Part shown: one piece after another, positions 1 to 8,761 of the stretch
How the letters are laid out: each line of letters opens with the position of its first letter
Numbering within the stretch: the stretch's first letter is position 1
Origin: an uncultured OM182 clade bacterium
GTDB taxonomy: Bacteria; Pseudomonadota; Gammaproteobacteria; Pseudomonadales; Azotimanducaceae
Direction of reading: 5' to 3'
NCBI GenBank assembly: GCA_902567095.1
Contig: CACFLG010000007.1
Coordinates: forward strand, 1-55,777
DNA length: 55,777 nt
Program-made: the position numbers and the translations under genes
Notes under the pieces: model-generated
Seen by the model: only the letters and a program-made list of their open reading frames with translations
Databases searched by the model: none
Told to the model about the DNA's origin: nothing

Positions 1-12
1 CAGACAACTTAC

Positions 13-71
13 GCCTTTTGTCTAAGAATGCGGCAAAAGGTTAGATTTCCCTGTAGTGAAAACCCGCATTC
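13..71 (+). promoter_or_regulatory. Possible H-type RNA pseudoknot upstream of P450 gene
   Basis: Two perfect complementary pairs interleave here. CCTTTTG (14-20) can pair with CAAAAGG (34-40), extendable by a G-U pair at 13/41. GAATGCGG (26-33) can pair with CCGCATTC (64-71). The order left1-left2-right1-right2 with no base between 33 and 34 is the topology of an H-type pseudoknot with stacked stems. A second GCATTC at 137-142, next to the P450 start, could compete for 26-31. It may be a 5' leader element, or the 3' end of a gene left of the window. Transcription of this stretch is not shown. Confidence 0.35.
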
Positions 72-151
72 ATCTACTTGTAATATTTTTACTACTATGA
101 GTTACTATTTGGAGTCCACTACACAAAAATTCAAAAGCATTCGGAAAAACG

Positions 152-1486
152 ATGAACGAAAAAACTTCTGATGAATCTCTGGCGCAAGTCAAATGTCCTA
201 TGTCAGTGGACGAGGTAGATCTTTTCGGGCCTGGAGCTCAAGAGCACTGGTACGACGCCTACCCTATTCTTCATGAACAGGCGCCTGTTTATAAGTTAGA
301 GGGAGAGGGATTGCTTCCTGGAACAGATGCTTATGTTCTCACTAAGCATCAGGACATTAATGCCGTTGTCAGAGACCCTGATAGGTTTCCCCCACTTATG
401 ATGGAATCCATCAAAGAGATGGCGGATACCGGTGTAGATGTTGAAAAGGTCCCTAATCTCAATGCGATGTCTGCGTCGATGGTGACACTTCGTCCCGACA
501 TGGAAATGTGGAGATTGCACAAGCAGGAACTCACCGATCCCTGGGTTGGGCCGGGTTCAAAGAGGCATACGGAAATGATTACTCGTCATGTTGACGAGCT
601 AATTGATAATTGGATCGGCAAAGAGGAAGTGGAGTTCATCAGCGAATTTGCGAGGCCTCTTCCGCAGCGAGTGATGGCGAGTGTTCTTGGGTTTCCGCAC
701 GAGGATATACCGCGTTTAGCGGAATGGGGAGAAGCGCAGGTCAAGTCTTTTGTTTATGGGAGAGGTCATCTCAATAAGTTGAACGATGATGAAATAAGAG
801 AGCAATTCATCTTGTTGGATGGCTTTAAGGAGTATGTTCAGGAGCAAGTTGAAGATAAAAGAAGAAATCCTAAAGATGACATGATTACTTTTTTAACTCA
901 GGTAACTTATTCTCCCTTGGGACGGAAACTCACAGATCTCGAAGTCAATGGGGTGGTCTATGCGATGATAATCGGAGGTCTAGAAACTACTCAGTATGCC
1001 ATAGAGGAACAGGCTCAATTAATTTGTGAGCACCCGGGTTTATTTGACCGGTTAAAATCAGGCGGATCTAAGTTGATACGACAATTCACCGAGGAAGGCA
1101 TGAGAATGCGTTCCCCGACTCAGGGACTCTCAACCAGACGAACTAGCCAGACCGAGGTGTTTCAAGGAGTAACCATTCCTGCTGGCACTGTTTTGCATCT
1201 TCGTTGGGCAGCGGCTAATACTGATCCAGAGGAATTCGAGTGTCCTTTTGAGCTTCGTTTGGATAGGAAGGCGGTCACCAGACACCTAACTTTTTCTGCT
1301 GGCCCGAGAGTTTGCCCGGGTGCTGGTATCTCGCGGATTGAACAACAGGTAGCTTGGGAGCGTCTTACAGAGAGGCTGGCTGAGATTCAATACGCGCCAG
1401 GTAACAAGTTTTTGCATCAGCCTGGAATAATGCTCGGCACTCTTGAGCTTAAACTTCTTATTAAGGCAGCGAAAGAAGGTAGTTAA
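152..1486 (+). CDS. Cytochrome P450
   Basis: Soluble bacterial-type cytochrome P450 of 444 residues, the usual length. The haem-thiolate loop FSAGPRVCPG ends the core with Cys388 as the iron ligand. The I-helix oxygen-activation motif GGLETT is at 275-280, and an ExxR motif (EGMR) lies in between. There is no N-terminal membrane anchor, so it should be cytosolic and take electrons from a separate ferredoxin and reductase; no adrenodoxin-type ferredoxin or ferredoxin reductase is in the window. Substrate is unknown; the neighbouring oxygenases suggest a hydrophobic alicyclic compound (inference). The start ATG has only a weak GGA upstream. It converges on the hexosaminidase gene, with 43 bases between the stops. 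Confidence 0.95.
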   Translation: MNEKTSDESLAQVKCPMSVDEVDLFGPGAQEHWYDAYPILHEQAPVYKLEGEGLLPGTDAYVLTKHQDINAVVRDPDRFPPLMMESIKEMADTGVDVEKVPNLNAMSASMVTLRPDMEMWRLHKQELTDPWVGPGSKRHTEMITRHVDELIDNWIGKEEVEFISEFARPLPQRVMASVLGFPHEDIPRLAEWGEAQVKSFVYGRGHLNKLNDDEIREQFILLDGFKEYVQEQVEDKRRNPKDDMITFLTQVTYSPLGRKLTDLEVNGVVYAMIIGGLETTQYAIEEQAQLICEHPGLFDRLKSGGSKLIRQFTEEGMRMRSPTQGLSTRRTSQTEVFQGVTIPAGTVLHLRWAAANTDPEEFECPFELRLDRKAVTRHLTFSAGPRVCPGAGISRIEQQVAWERLTERLAEIQYAPGNKFLHQPGIMLGTLELKLLIKAAKEGS

Positions 1487-1529
1487 ATCGTGTTGGGTGT
1501 ATAGCTCGTTCAACTATTTTGTTTGGTCT

Positions 1530-3581
1530 TCAAGACGCGTCGTCTTTCATTGGTCGATAGGAGATGCTAAGGGCCTTTAGCCAGTCTAATTCCCTAGACT
1601 TGATAGTTTCTGAGAATGCTCTCCAATTCCCTGACTTATTGCTGGTGTTCCACGCTCTTTCTGCAAATGCTATTAACCTAGGAAATAGATAATAATCCAT
1701 CTGCTCGGCGGTTGTTACCGTCTCGGACCAGAGTTGGGCCTGGAGTCCGATTGCGAGGGTTCTCATTTCTTCAGACATGCCCCAACTCATGAAAGGATCG
1801 AACTTATAAATATCCTCGGTGTCAACGTAAGACGCCCATGGAAGACCAGGTTCATCTGATTTCATGCAGTAAGGCATGTCAAGATAATAGTAGCTGGAGT
1901 TACAAATAATAAAGGGCCGGTGGCTAATTTCAATTTTTTGGAGTTCTTTCGATCTATCCTGGTTCATTAACCAAACAGTGGTGTAAGAATTCTTCCCTCT
2001 TTTTTCGCCATAACTTACCATCTCATGCCAAAAGCCTACAATGGCATTTGGAGCAATTTCGGAAACAGTTGTTACTGCTCTTTCGCAGAAATGTTGCATC
2101 AAAGCTTCTCTGGCACTATTTCGGTCTTTAGGGTCAGTGGAATCCCATTTTGAATTCCAAGCATCCAATGAGTGACAAATCGGTGATTCTAACCAAGCTC
2201 CTACTGGAACCTCGTCTCCTCCCAGGTGAATCGCCTTGAATTCTACTCCGGCCTGATCGTAAAGATCCTTGATTTCCCTGATGACGGTTTGAAGGAAGCG
2301 ATAAGTATCTTCGCATCCAACATTAATAATATTTTTTTTATAACCCTGTGCTGATGTGTGTTCTGAGCGATCTTCTTGGTCTGTAAGCTGCCAGTTGCTG
2401 TTTTCTAAAGATCTTAGAATCGCGTTTGAATGCCCAGGTAAATTAATCTCTAAAATTATTTCTACGCCCCTTAGTTTAGAGAATTTCAGCAAGTCAACGA
2501 ACTCGCCATGGGTAAAAAATCCACCGGTATCGAAATGGCTATCTCCCCAGGCTGGTGATAAGGCTCTTCGCTTGCCATATTGATTAAACTGTTGATGGGA
2601 TCTTATGCTCCCTGTATCTGTGAGTTCCGGGATTGCCGAGATTTCAAGCCTCCACCCTTCGTCGTTGCTAATTCCAAGCTGCAGCTTGTTCATTTTGTAA
2701 GACGCCATTGACTCAATGATTTTTTTAACTTGCTCAGGGCCTTGAAAATGACGAGCCAAGTCAATCATCAAACCTCTATATTCTAGATCGGGGGAATCAA
2801 CGATCTTTAAAATAGGAAGCGATAAACCGTCTTTGTTTGAAAGTATCTGTCTAAGCGAATGAAGTCCCCAAACAATCCCATTAAAACTTCGTGAAGTAAG
2901 CGAGGCCCTTTTCATTTGTGTTTCTAATTGGTAATCGCCTTCGATTTTCGAGTCTTTTTTGATTTCCAAACAGTATGAGCCTTCGTCAGCCCCAAAACTC
3001 TTGAGCAGTTCATTAACAGTCTTTTTCTCCTGATGACTCAGATTTGTTTCGATCTTGATTCCATCAATCTGAATAATCTCTTTTGAATATTTAACCTTCT
3101 TTGGAGTGGGTATTATAATCGGATGAGGGTTCTTTTGACTTAGTTCCCTTGATTGTTGGGTTCCTCTGCTGAGGACCGTTGCTCCCATTCTAGGGCTGGT
3201 TAAAGGCACTAGGACGGGGTCTTTGAGGGAAGGCTCGCCTAACAACATTTCTTTCCCGTCTTTCAATTCTGTCAGATAAAACCCTTGTCGCGAAATAAGC
3301 TTCATTCCAGATAGAAGCCAATTTTCAACCTCAATTTTAATTTCCTCCCCTGGCATTAACTTTCTCCAGTTCTCGTTCGGTGAAATATATCCATATCGGC
3401 CCTCTAAGTTGGTTTTAGATATTGATATTTGAGTACTAGTGGGAGTCAATCCCATTGACGAGTAAAGTCTCCAATTTCCTTCGAGCTCTGTTTCACTGCT
3501 ATTTTTGATTATTAGATAAGTCAAGATCTCCTTATTATGAGTAAGTTCCATCATCTGGACTGATATTTTTTTAGGATCCAT
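1530..3581 (-). CDS. Beta-N-acetylhexosaminidase, GH20 (chitobiase type)
   Basis: Releases terminal N-acetylhexosamine from chitooligosaccharides or glycans. An N-terminal chitobiase-like carbohydrate-binding domain (about 1-150) is followed by a GH20b domain (about 160-245) and a GH20 barrel (about 265-655). The catalytic pair Asp456-Glu457 sits in HLGGDE. The usual HLHLxDDEGW strand reads LQLGISNDEGW here, so His and Asp are replaced. No signal peptide is visible, suggesting cytosolic action on imported disaccharides, which is unusual because many relatives are exported. The ATG at 3581 is preferred over an upstream TTG at 3593. It lies 27 bases after an MFS gene on the same strand, probably its transporter. 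Confidence 0.93.
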   Translation of the reverse strand: MDPKKISVQMMELTHNKEILTYLIIKNSSETELEGNWRLYSSMGLTPTSTQISISKTNLEGRYGYISPNENWRKLMPGEEIKIEVENWLLSGMKLISRQGFYLTELKDGKEMLLGEPSLKDPVLVPLTSPRMGATVLSRGTQQSRELSQKNPHPIIIPTPKKVKYSKEIIQIDGIKIETNLSHQEKKTVNELLKSFGADEGSYCLEIKKDSKIEGDYQLETQMKRASLTSRSFNGIVWGLHSLRQILSNKDGLSLPILKIVDSPDLEYRGLMIDLARHFQGPEQVKKIIESMASYKMNKLQLGISNDEGWRLEISAIPELTDTGSIRSHQQFNQYGKRRALSPAWGDSHFDTGGFFTHGEFVDLLKFSKLRGVEIILEINLPGHSNAILRSLENSNWQLTDQEDRSEHTSAQGYKKNIINVGCEDTYRFLQTVIREIKDLYDQAGVEFKAIHLGGDEVPVGAWLESPICHSLDAWNSKWDSTDPKDRNSAREALMQHFCERAVTTVSEIAPNAIVGFWHEMVSYGEKRGKNSYTTVWLMNQDRSKELQKIEISHRPFIICNSSYYYLDMPYCMKSDEPGLPWASYVDTEDIYKFDPFMSWGMSEEMRTLAIGLQAQLWSETVTTAEQMDYYLFPRLIAFAERAWNTSNKSGNWRAFSETIKSRELDWLKALSISYRPMKDDAS

Positions 3582-3608
3582 TTTCTTAATCAAATAAAAA
3601 TCGAGGCA

Positions 3609-4787
3609 TCAGAAAAGGGCCCTTTGTCGATCGGCATTCAAAACCATAGGACAAATTAGTAGCGCGCCTAGCATTATCATTATCACCGCAAACCCTCCGG
3701 CAAACGCGAATCCTCCGTTATCTATAAGCATTCCTCCAATAAAGGGTGCGACGCTAGTACCTGACAAAACGAAAGCAACATGGGAAGCTGCTAGTTTTCC
3801 TGATCTATCTGCTCTAGAAAGACAGCCAAGGAAAATAGGCATGATGGTGGTAGGAAGTGTTGCAAAAATAGGCACTGCCAAAAAATATTGCCAGGGCAAA
3901 TTGCTGTTTGATAGCCCTAAAGTGGCTACAGCGAGCAGAATCACCAAAATCAGAATGGGGAAAAATGCTTTTATTTTAGTCCCGACCCAACCAGCAATTA
4001 ACGGCAGGATGATTCCGAGTGAGCTTCCTACCATAAAGATGTATCCGATATTCTCAGAGCTCAATCCTATTTCACGACCTATTCTCACTATGAAAATCCC
4101 TACCGTTCCATGGCCAAAAAACATTACTCCTATGCCAAAGAGGGCGAGCCAACCAATCCGTAAAGCTTTTGAAGATTTATGCTGGGCCTGAAATTTTTTT
4201 GGTTGGTCAGATGGGGTTCGGGAGACCACTAGCAAAGCAAAGAGAGCGCAGAGACCATACACCAAGTATAGTCCATCGATTCCAGTTAAACGCAACGAAC
4301 TCGTAACGGGAAAATCCAAGTTCAACGCTCGAGGCAAAGCAAATGCCATGAAGACCCCCATAAGACCAACCGCTGAGTTGATTGCTCCGAAGTTTAAATC
4401 TGGTTTATCACTTTTTGCAATCCTCCCAGCGCAGGTCGCTGCTACCGCCCCTAATGCTAATCCTGCCGGGATCCTGAAAAATGCGAGATGCAACGGTTCG
4501 GTGGCAAGGATACTCAAAAGATTGAAAAAGAGAATGACGCTTGCACCGATGAAAAACACTGTTTTTGAATTTGTTTTATGAGTAATCCTCGCGAAAAAAA
4601 AATTGCCTAGAGCGATAGAAATCATCTCCAAAGAAATCAGTCTTCCGGCATATGCATTGGTTAAATTGAATGACTCTTTAATGCCATCAATATTGAATGC
4701 CATCCCTAAAGAGGCCGCGAAGCAGCAAATTAGTACAAAGGCTATCGAGGCAACCTCAGAGGCTTTAAGATTTTCTGGAATTGACAT
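3609..4787 (-). CDS. MFS transporter, possibly for amino-sugar oligosaccharides
   Basis: Major facilitator superfamily permease of about 392 residues with roughly twelve hydrophobic helices and polar loops between helices 2 and 3 (HKTNSK) and in the central loop (SDQPKKFQAQHKSSK). I chose ATG 4787; a TTG at 4820 would add 11 basic residues and has a GAGCGGA sequence just upstream, so the longer form is possible. The substrate is not evident from the sequence. Because it directly precedes the GH20 gene in the same orientation, uptake of chitobiose or a similar glycan is a reasonable inference. Confidence 0.85.
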   Translation of the reverse strand: MSIPENLKASEVASIAFVLICCFAASLGMAFNIDGIKESFNLTNAYAGRLISLEMISIALGNFFFARITHKTNSKTVFFIGASVILFFNLLSILATEPLHLAFFRIPAGLALGAVAATCAGRIAKSDKPDLNFGAINSAVGLMGVFMAFALPRALNLDFPVTSSLRLTGIDGLYLVYGLCALFALLVVSRTPSDQPKKFQAQHKSSKALRIGWLALFGIGVMFFGHGTVGIFIVRIGREIGLSSENIGYIFMVGSSLGIILPLIAGWVGTKIKAFFPILILVILLAVATLGLSNSNLPWQYFLAVPIFATLPTTIMPIFLGCLSRADRSGKLAASHVAFVLSGTSVAPFIGGMLIDNGGFAFAGGFAVIMIMLGALLICPMVLNADRQRALF

Positions 4788-4874
4788 GCTTGCTATCTTC
4801 TTTGGAGTCCGTCTTGACAAATCCGCTCAAGTGCACTGGGCCTAAATCTGCATGAACCTGGAATTTAATCGATT

Positions 4875-5663
4875 TTATAGAGAGGTCCCGCCATCGACCG
4901 GTAAGATAGCTCCCGTAATTCCTGAACCTAATTCTGAGCAAAGGAAGACAGCTAGGCCTGATACTTCGTCAGTCGTGTTAAGTCTTTTAATTGACGCTTC
5001 TTGGGCATAATTCTGCTTGAACTCTTCATAACTTATTCCCATAGACTTTGCAGCAGCTGGTCCTTGTTCCATCATCAAATCAGTCTCCACTGCGCCTGGG
5101 CTGATAGCATTGCATGTTATTCCTTTGGCTCCATTTTCAAAAGCTACTGCTTTTGTAAATCCGTTCATCGCGTGCTTAAAGGTTATGTAATGCGCGACGT
5201 TTTCTTTGTTGGCTTGTCGACCCTCGACGCTCGAAATGTTTATTATTCTTCCCCAACCTCTTTGAGTCATGTCCTTGAGGACGGCCCTAGTCGCCCAAAA
5301 AGTTGAGTGAAGTATCCATGCAGCAGCGTTTTCCCATGCCTCATCGGTTAATTCCGAGACAGGTGCGAATCCTCCGGAACCTCCAGCATTATTAATCAAA
5401 ATATCTATCTGCCCGAATTCTTCTATCGTTTTCGCAATGAAATTCTCTGCTTCTGATTGCTTCCGCACGTCCCCTTTTATAAATGCCACCGGTTGGTTTT
5501 CTCCAATCTCCTTGATGGCCTGCTGGCCTTTATCTTCATTTCGACCATTTATAGCGACTGATGCTCCTGTTTTAAGCAGAGCTTCCGCAATACCTCGTCC
5601 GATACCTCTGCTCCCACCTGTAATGGCGGCGACTTTTCCTGACAGGTCTATATCAATACTCAT
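4875..5663 (-). CDS. SDR-family oxidoreductase (FabG-like)
   Basis: Classical short-chain dehydrogenase/reductase, 262 residues. The cofactor motif TGGSRGIG is at 15-22, NNAG at 91-94, the catalytic Ser at 144/145, Tyr159 and Lys163 (YITFK), and the usual GGTSL end. It reduces or oxidises a carbonyl/alcohol with NAD(P)H. The start is well supported by GAGGAAAGG just upstream of the ATG. It precedes the MFS and hexosaminidase genes on the same strand with an 87-base gap to the MFS ATG, so the three may share a transcript, perhaps for sugar or glycan-derived substrate handling. The name FabG-like is by motif only; it is not necessarily fatty-acid synthesis. Confidence 0.92.
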   Translation of the reverse strand: MSIDIDLSGKVAAITGGSRGIGRGIAEALLKTGASVAINGRNEDKGQQAIKEIGENQPVAFIKGDVRKQSEAENFIAKTIEEFGQIDILINNAGGSGGFAPVSELTDEAWENAAAWILHSTFWATRAVLKDMTQRGWGRIINISSVEGRQANKENVAHYITFKHAMNGFTKAVAFENGAKGITCNAISPGAVETDLMMEQGPAAAKSMGISYEEFKQNYAQEASIKRLNTTDEVSGLAVFLCSELGSGITGAILPVDGGTSL

Positions 5664-5762
5664 TAACCTTTCCTCTTTCGGTATCAGTTATAATCCTCTA
5701 ATCTTGCCACAAAAAATTAATGTTGGAACAAGAGAATTAAAATTTAACGCTAGGGAAGTTAG

Positions 5763-6398
5763 ATGAAAGGCGACATAACTCAACTAATTGAAAACAACAG
5801 AGCATGGGCAGAAGAAATTACTTCTAGAGATCCGATGTTTTTTGAACAGTTATCTTCACATCAAAGTCCCCAATTTCTTTGGATAGGTTGTTCAGATAGT
5901 AGGGTTCCTCCAAATCAAATTGCCGGGGCTCTCCCTGGAGAAATATTTACGCATCAGAACGTCGGCAATTTGGTTCAACTAAATGATGTGAATTGTATGA
6001 GCGCGGTTAAATTTGCCTTGGAAGAACTAGAGGTCGCCAATATTGTTCTCTGTGGCCACTATGGCTGTGGCGCGATTAAAGCTATCATAGAAAATACGGC
6101 AGAAGGCTTGTTAAAAAAGTGGCTAGAGCCGATTGCGCATTTGTACCAGAAAAATAAAATAGAACTTTCGGATCTTTCTGCTGAATTAGCGTACAAACGA
6201 TTAGTTGAATTGAATGTATTGGCTCAAGTCAATTCGTTGTGCAGATCGAGTTCAGTGCTAGACCGTTGGACTAACAAAAACAGCTTAAACATCCACGCAC
6301 TTGTTTACGACGTTGGAAATGGATTTTTAAAAGATCTTGGAGTAAAGATCTCGTCTAAGGACGATCTCTTCGAATTTCAGAGAAGTGCGTATTTTTAG
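5763..6398 (+). CDS. can: Beta-class carbonic anhydrase
   Basis: Interconverts CO2 and bicarbonate in the cytosol. It has 211 residues, close to the E. coli Can length. All zinc ligands and the catalytic dyad are visible: Cys43-x-Asp45-x-Arg47 in CSDSRVPP, and His99/Cys102 in HYGCG. The start has AGGGAAG eight bases upstream. It is divergent from the SDR at 5663 and is followed 53 bases later by an EthA-type monooxygenase in the same direction; no functional link between the two is obvious. The name is by family resemblance. Confidence 0.95.
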   Translation: MKGDITQLIENNRAWAEEITSRDPMFFEQLSSHQSPQFLWIGCSDSRVPPNQIAGALPGEIFTHQNVGNLVQLNDVNCMSAVKFALEELEVANIVLCGHYGCGAIKAIIENTAEGLLKKWLEPIAHLYQKNKIELSDLSAELAYKRLVELNVLAQVNSLCRSSSVLDRWTNKNSLNIHALVYDVGNGFLKDLGVKISSKDDLFEFQRSAYF

Positions 6399-6451
6399 AC
6401 AACCAAGAATTATTAAAGAGTTATAACAAGTCGGACTTGATGGGTTTATAA

Positions 6452-7912
6452 ATGGATAATGTCGATATTGTAATAGTTGGAGCGGGGATTTCGGGGGTAA
6501 GCGCAGCAGTGCATCTAAAAAAGAAGTGCCCTCAAAAAACAATACGGATTCTAGAGGCAAGAGATTCCCTTGGTGGCACATGGGATCTATTTCGTTATCC
6601 TGGAATTCGCTCCGATAGTGATATGCACACCCTTGGGTTCAGTTTCAAACCTTGGCGAGAGGCAAAATCTATAGCAGACGGCCCCTCTATCTTAAAATAT
6701 GTCAACGAAACCGTGGAAGAGCATGGTCTACTTGATCTCATTAAATTCAATTGTCGTCTCAAAAAAGCAGAATGGGAATCTGCCACCGCGCGGTGGACTA
6801 TCGAAGTCGATAGTCCTGACGGCGCTTCAAAAATCGCCACGTGCAATTTCCTAATGATGTGTGGAGGATATTATGATTATGAAAATCCTCATGATCCGGG
6901 TCTCAAAAACACCGACCTTTTTGAAGGCAGGATAATACATCCTCAATTTTGGCCGAGTGATTTCGAGCATAAAGGAAAAAAGATAGTAGTTATTGGCAGC
7001 GGAGCGACGGCTATGACTCTCGGTCCTGCGATGGCGGATAGCGGAGCGAAAGTCACGATGGTCCAAAGATCTCCGACCTACGTCGCTTCAAGGCCCGATC
7101 AAGATAAGATTGCTAACTTTTTAAGAAAAATTCTGCCAGCTCCAATCGCCTATTCGATCACGCGCTTTAAAAACACTAGGTATCAAGAGTATTTGTACAA
7201 GCAGAGCAGGAAAGCCCCTAAAGTGCTTAAAAAGATCTTATTAGATTCGGTTAGAAAACACTTGGGAGTTGAGATGACACAAAAGCATTTCACGCCTAGT
7301 TATAATCCATGGGATCAACGGCTTTGTCTAATACCTAATGGCGACTTATTTCGAGCGATAAAACGCGGCGGTCTAGAGATTAGAACGGAGGAGATAGACT
7401 CTTTTGTTGAGAATGGTCTGAAATTGTCTTCTGGTGAAGTGCTTCCAGCAGATGCGATTGTCACAGCTACTGGTCTCAGGATGAAGGTGCTCTGCGGCGT
7501 CGAGGTCATAGTTGATAAAAGCAAGATTGATCTGTCCGAAAGCTATACCTATAAGGGTTTGATGTTTTCAAAAATTCCAAACCTAATCCAGACCTTCGGA
7601 TATATCAACGCGAGTTGGACTCTGAGAGCAGATCTCACCTCAGAGTATGCTTGTCGACTTATTAACCACATGGAGTCTGTCGGTGCAGACTTTGTAATTC
7701 CGACCTTGTCTCAGGAGGACTTGCCTGAGGTCCCAAGGGATTGGATCGAAGATTTTCCGTCCGGTTATATGAAACGGGCGATGCATCTTTTCCCAAAGCA
7801 GGGGAGCGGTCCTTGGCAGAATACGCAAGATTTTTCAAAGGATAAGAAAATGATTCGACGTTCCCCTGTCCAAGACAGCGCCCTAATTTTTTCAAGTGTG
7901 AGTGCTGGCTAG
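6452..7912 (+). CDS. ethA: EthA-type Baeyer-Villiger monooxygenase
   Basis: Flavin monooxygenase of 486 residues that should use FAD and NADPH to insert oxygen next to a ketone or to oxidise sulfur. The FAD Rossmann motif IVGAGISG is at about 6-13, GGTWDLFRYPG follows, the BVMO fingerprint F157-EG-x3-H-x3-W167 is present, and a second NADPH Rossmann motif VVIGSGAT is near 180. Sections such as YNPWDQRLCLIPNGDLFRAI match what I remember of mycobacterial EthA (489 residues), and the protein lacks the N-terminal extension of the other BVMOs here. Known EthA proteins oxidise ketones and thioamide prodrugs. No EthR-like repressor is adjacent. The start codon has only a weak ribosome site. Confidence 0.93.
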   Translation: MDNVDIVIVGAGISGVSAAVHLKKKCPQKTIRILEARDSLGGTWDLFRYPGIRSDSDMHTLGFSFKPWREAKSIADGPSILKYVNETVEEHGLLDLIKFNCRLKKAEWESATARWTIEVDSPDGASKIATCNFLMMCGGYYDYENPHDPGLKNTDLFEGRIIHPQFWPSDFEHKGKKIVVIGSGATAMTLGPAMADSGAKVTMVQRSPTYVASRPDQDKIANFLRKILPAPIAYSITRFKNTRYQEYLYKQSRKAPKVLKKILLDSVRKHLGVEMTQKHFTPSYNPWDQRLCLIPNGDLFRAIKRGGLEIRTEEIDSFVENGLKLSSGEVLPADAIVTATGLRMKVLCGVEVIVDKSKIDLSESYTYKGLMFSKIPNLIQTFGYINASWTLRADLTSEYACRLINHMESVGADFVIPTLSQEDLPEVPRDWIEDFPSGYMKRAMHLFPKQGSGPWQNTQDFSKDKKMIRRSPVQDSALIFSSVSAG

Positions 7913-7947
7913 TAAAATTGGCCGCAGCTTACTTGATACTTTACGCT

Positions 7948-8604
7948 TTAGTCGGCACCTAAATTTTTTGTCTTTGCTGAGGTTCCGGATGTTTGGGATA
8001 AAAACTGTTCCGTTGTGTTGACCTTCGGGAAATCGGTTCCTGGTATTGGGACCTCAAGAAATTCACAAAGTCTGTTCCAGCCCTCGCCAGCTTCAAATAC
8101 TAGCAACCGCTCCGGAGGGACTTCTCTGATCACTTTTTCATTGTGCCGTTCAAATTTATCAATTACAAACGCGCGGTCATCCATGTTGTTATCAAAAATT
8201 GATTCCCAAATCATTTCCATTGCCCAAATCCCAAATTCTCTCTCTTTCTCTTCTGTAGATTCGGCAAATTTTTTTGAGCTAGGATAAATTGTCTTCATGA
8301 CACTCTCGTACCAGCCTGATGGATCTCTCAGTGTCAAAAGTATTTTGCTGTCGGGGAATGCTTTTGCTTGCTCACGCCAAAAATTGCAAGAGGGCCAGTC
8401 AACCGAAGCCTGATAACCTGCGAAAAGGGCAGACCAATCTGTTGTGTCTTTATTCTTTGCTTCAGTCCAAAGTTTTGGATGACTAGGGTTTTTTCTGACT
8501 TCGATCATGTGATAACACGTTGAGAATCCAAGCTCCTCTAGCGCATATTTCATGGATAACGTCCCGGTCCTTCCGAAACCAGCTCCAATAACTTTCAAAC
8601 TCAT
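7948..8604 (-). CDS. Sulfotransferase-family protein (Sulfotransfer_4 type)
   Basis: P-loop protein of 218 residues. The N-terminal GAGFGRTGTLS (7-17) followed by ALEELGF and CYHM is the 5'-phosphosulfate-binding signature of this sulfotransferase subgroup, which is predicted to use PAPS. The acceptor is unknown. A second hallmark, LTLRDPSGWYESV, near the middle is the 3'-phosphate region. It lies alone between convergent and divergent neighbours: EthA ends 35 bases downstream of its stop, and the crotonase is divergent at 8762. The start has AAGG upstream. Function beyond family is not known. Confidence 0.85.
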   Translation of the reverse strand: MSLKVIGAGFGRTGTLSMKYALEELGFSTCYHMIEVRKNPSHPKLWTEAKNKDTTDWSALFAGYQASVDWPSCNFWREQAKAFPDSKILLTLRDPSGWYESVMKTIYPSSKKFAESTEEKEREFGIWAMEMIWESIFDNNMDDRAFVIDKFERHNEKVIREVPPERLLVFEAGEGWNRLCEFLEVPIPGTDFPKVNTTEQFLSQTSGTSAKTKNLGAD

Positions 8605-8761
8605 TTTGTGGCCTTATTTTTTTCTTGAAAGGATATCATTTTTAGATAACTAAGTGCTTTGTAGAAAACGCTGGGTAGTGAAAGATAGCCATTTCTAGTA
8701 GTGACTTTTTATCAGCTTGTGTGTTGTTATTGTTCATACGGTTTTATTAGATGAGAAAAAA

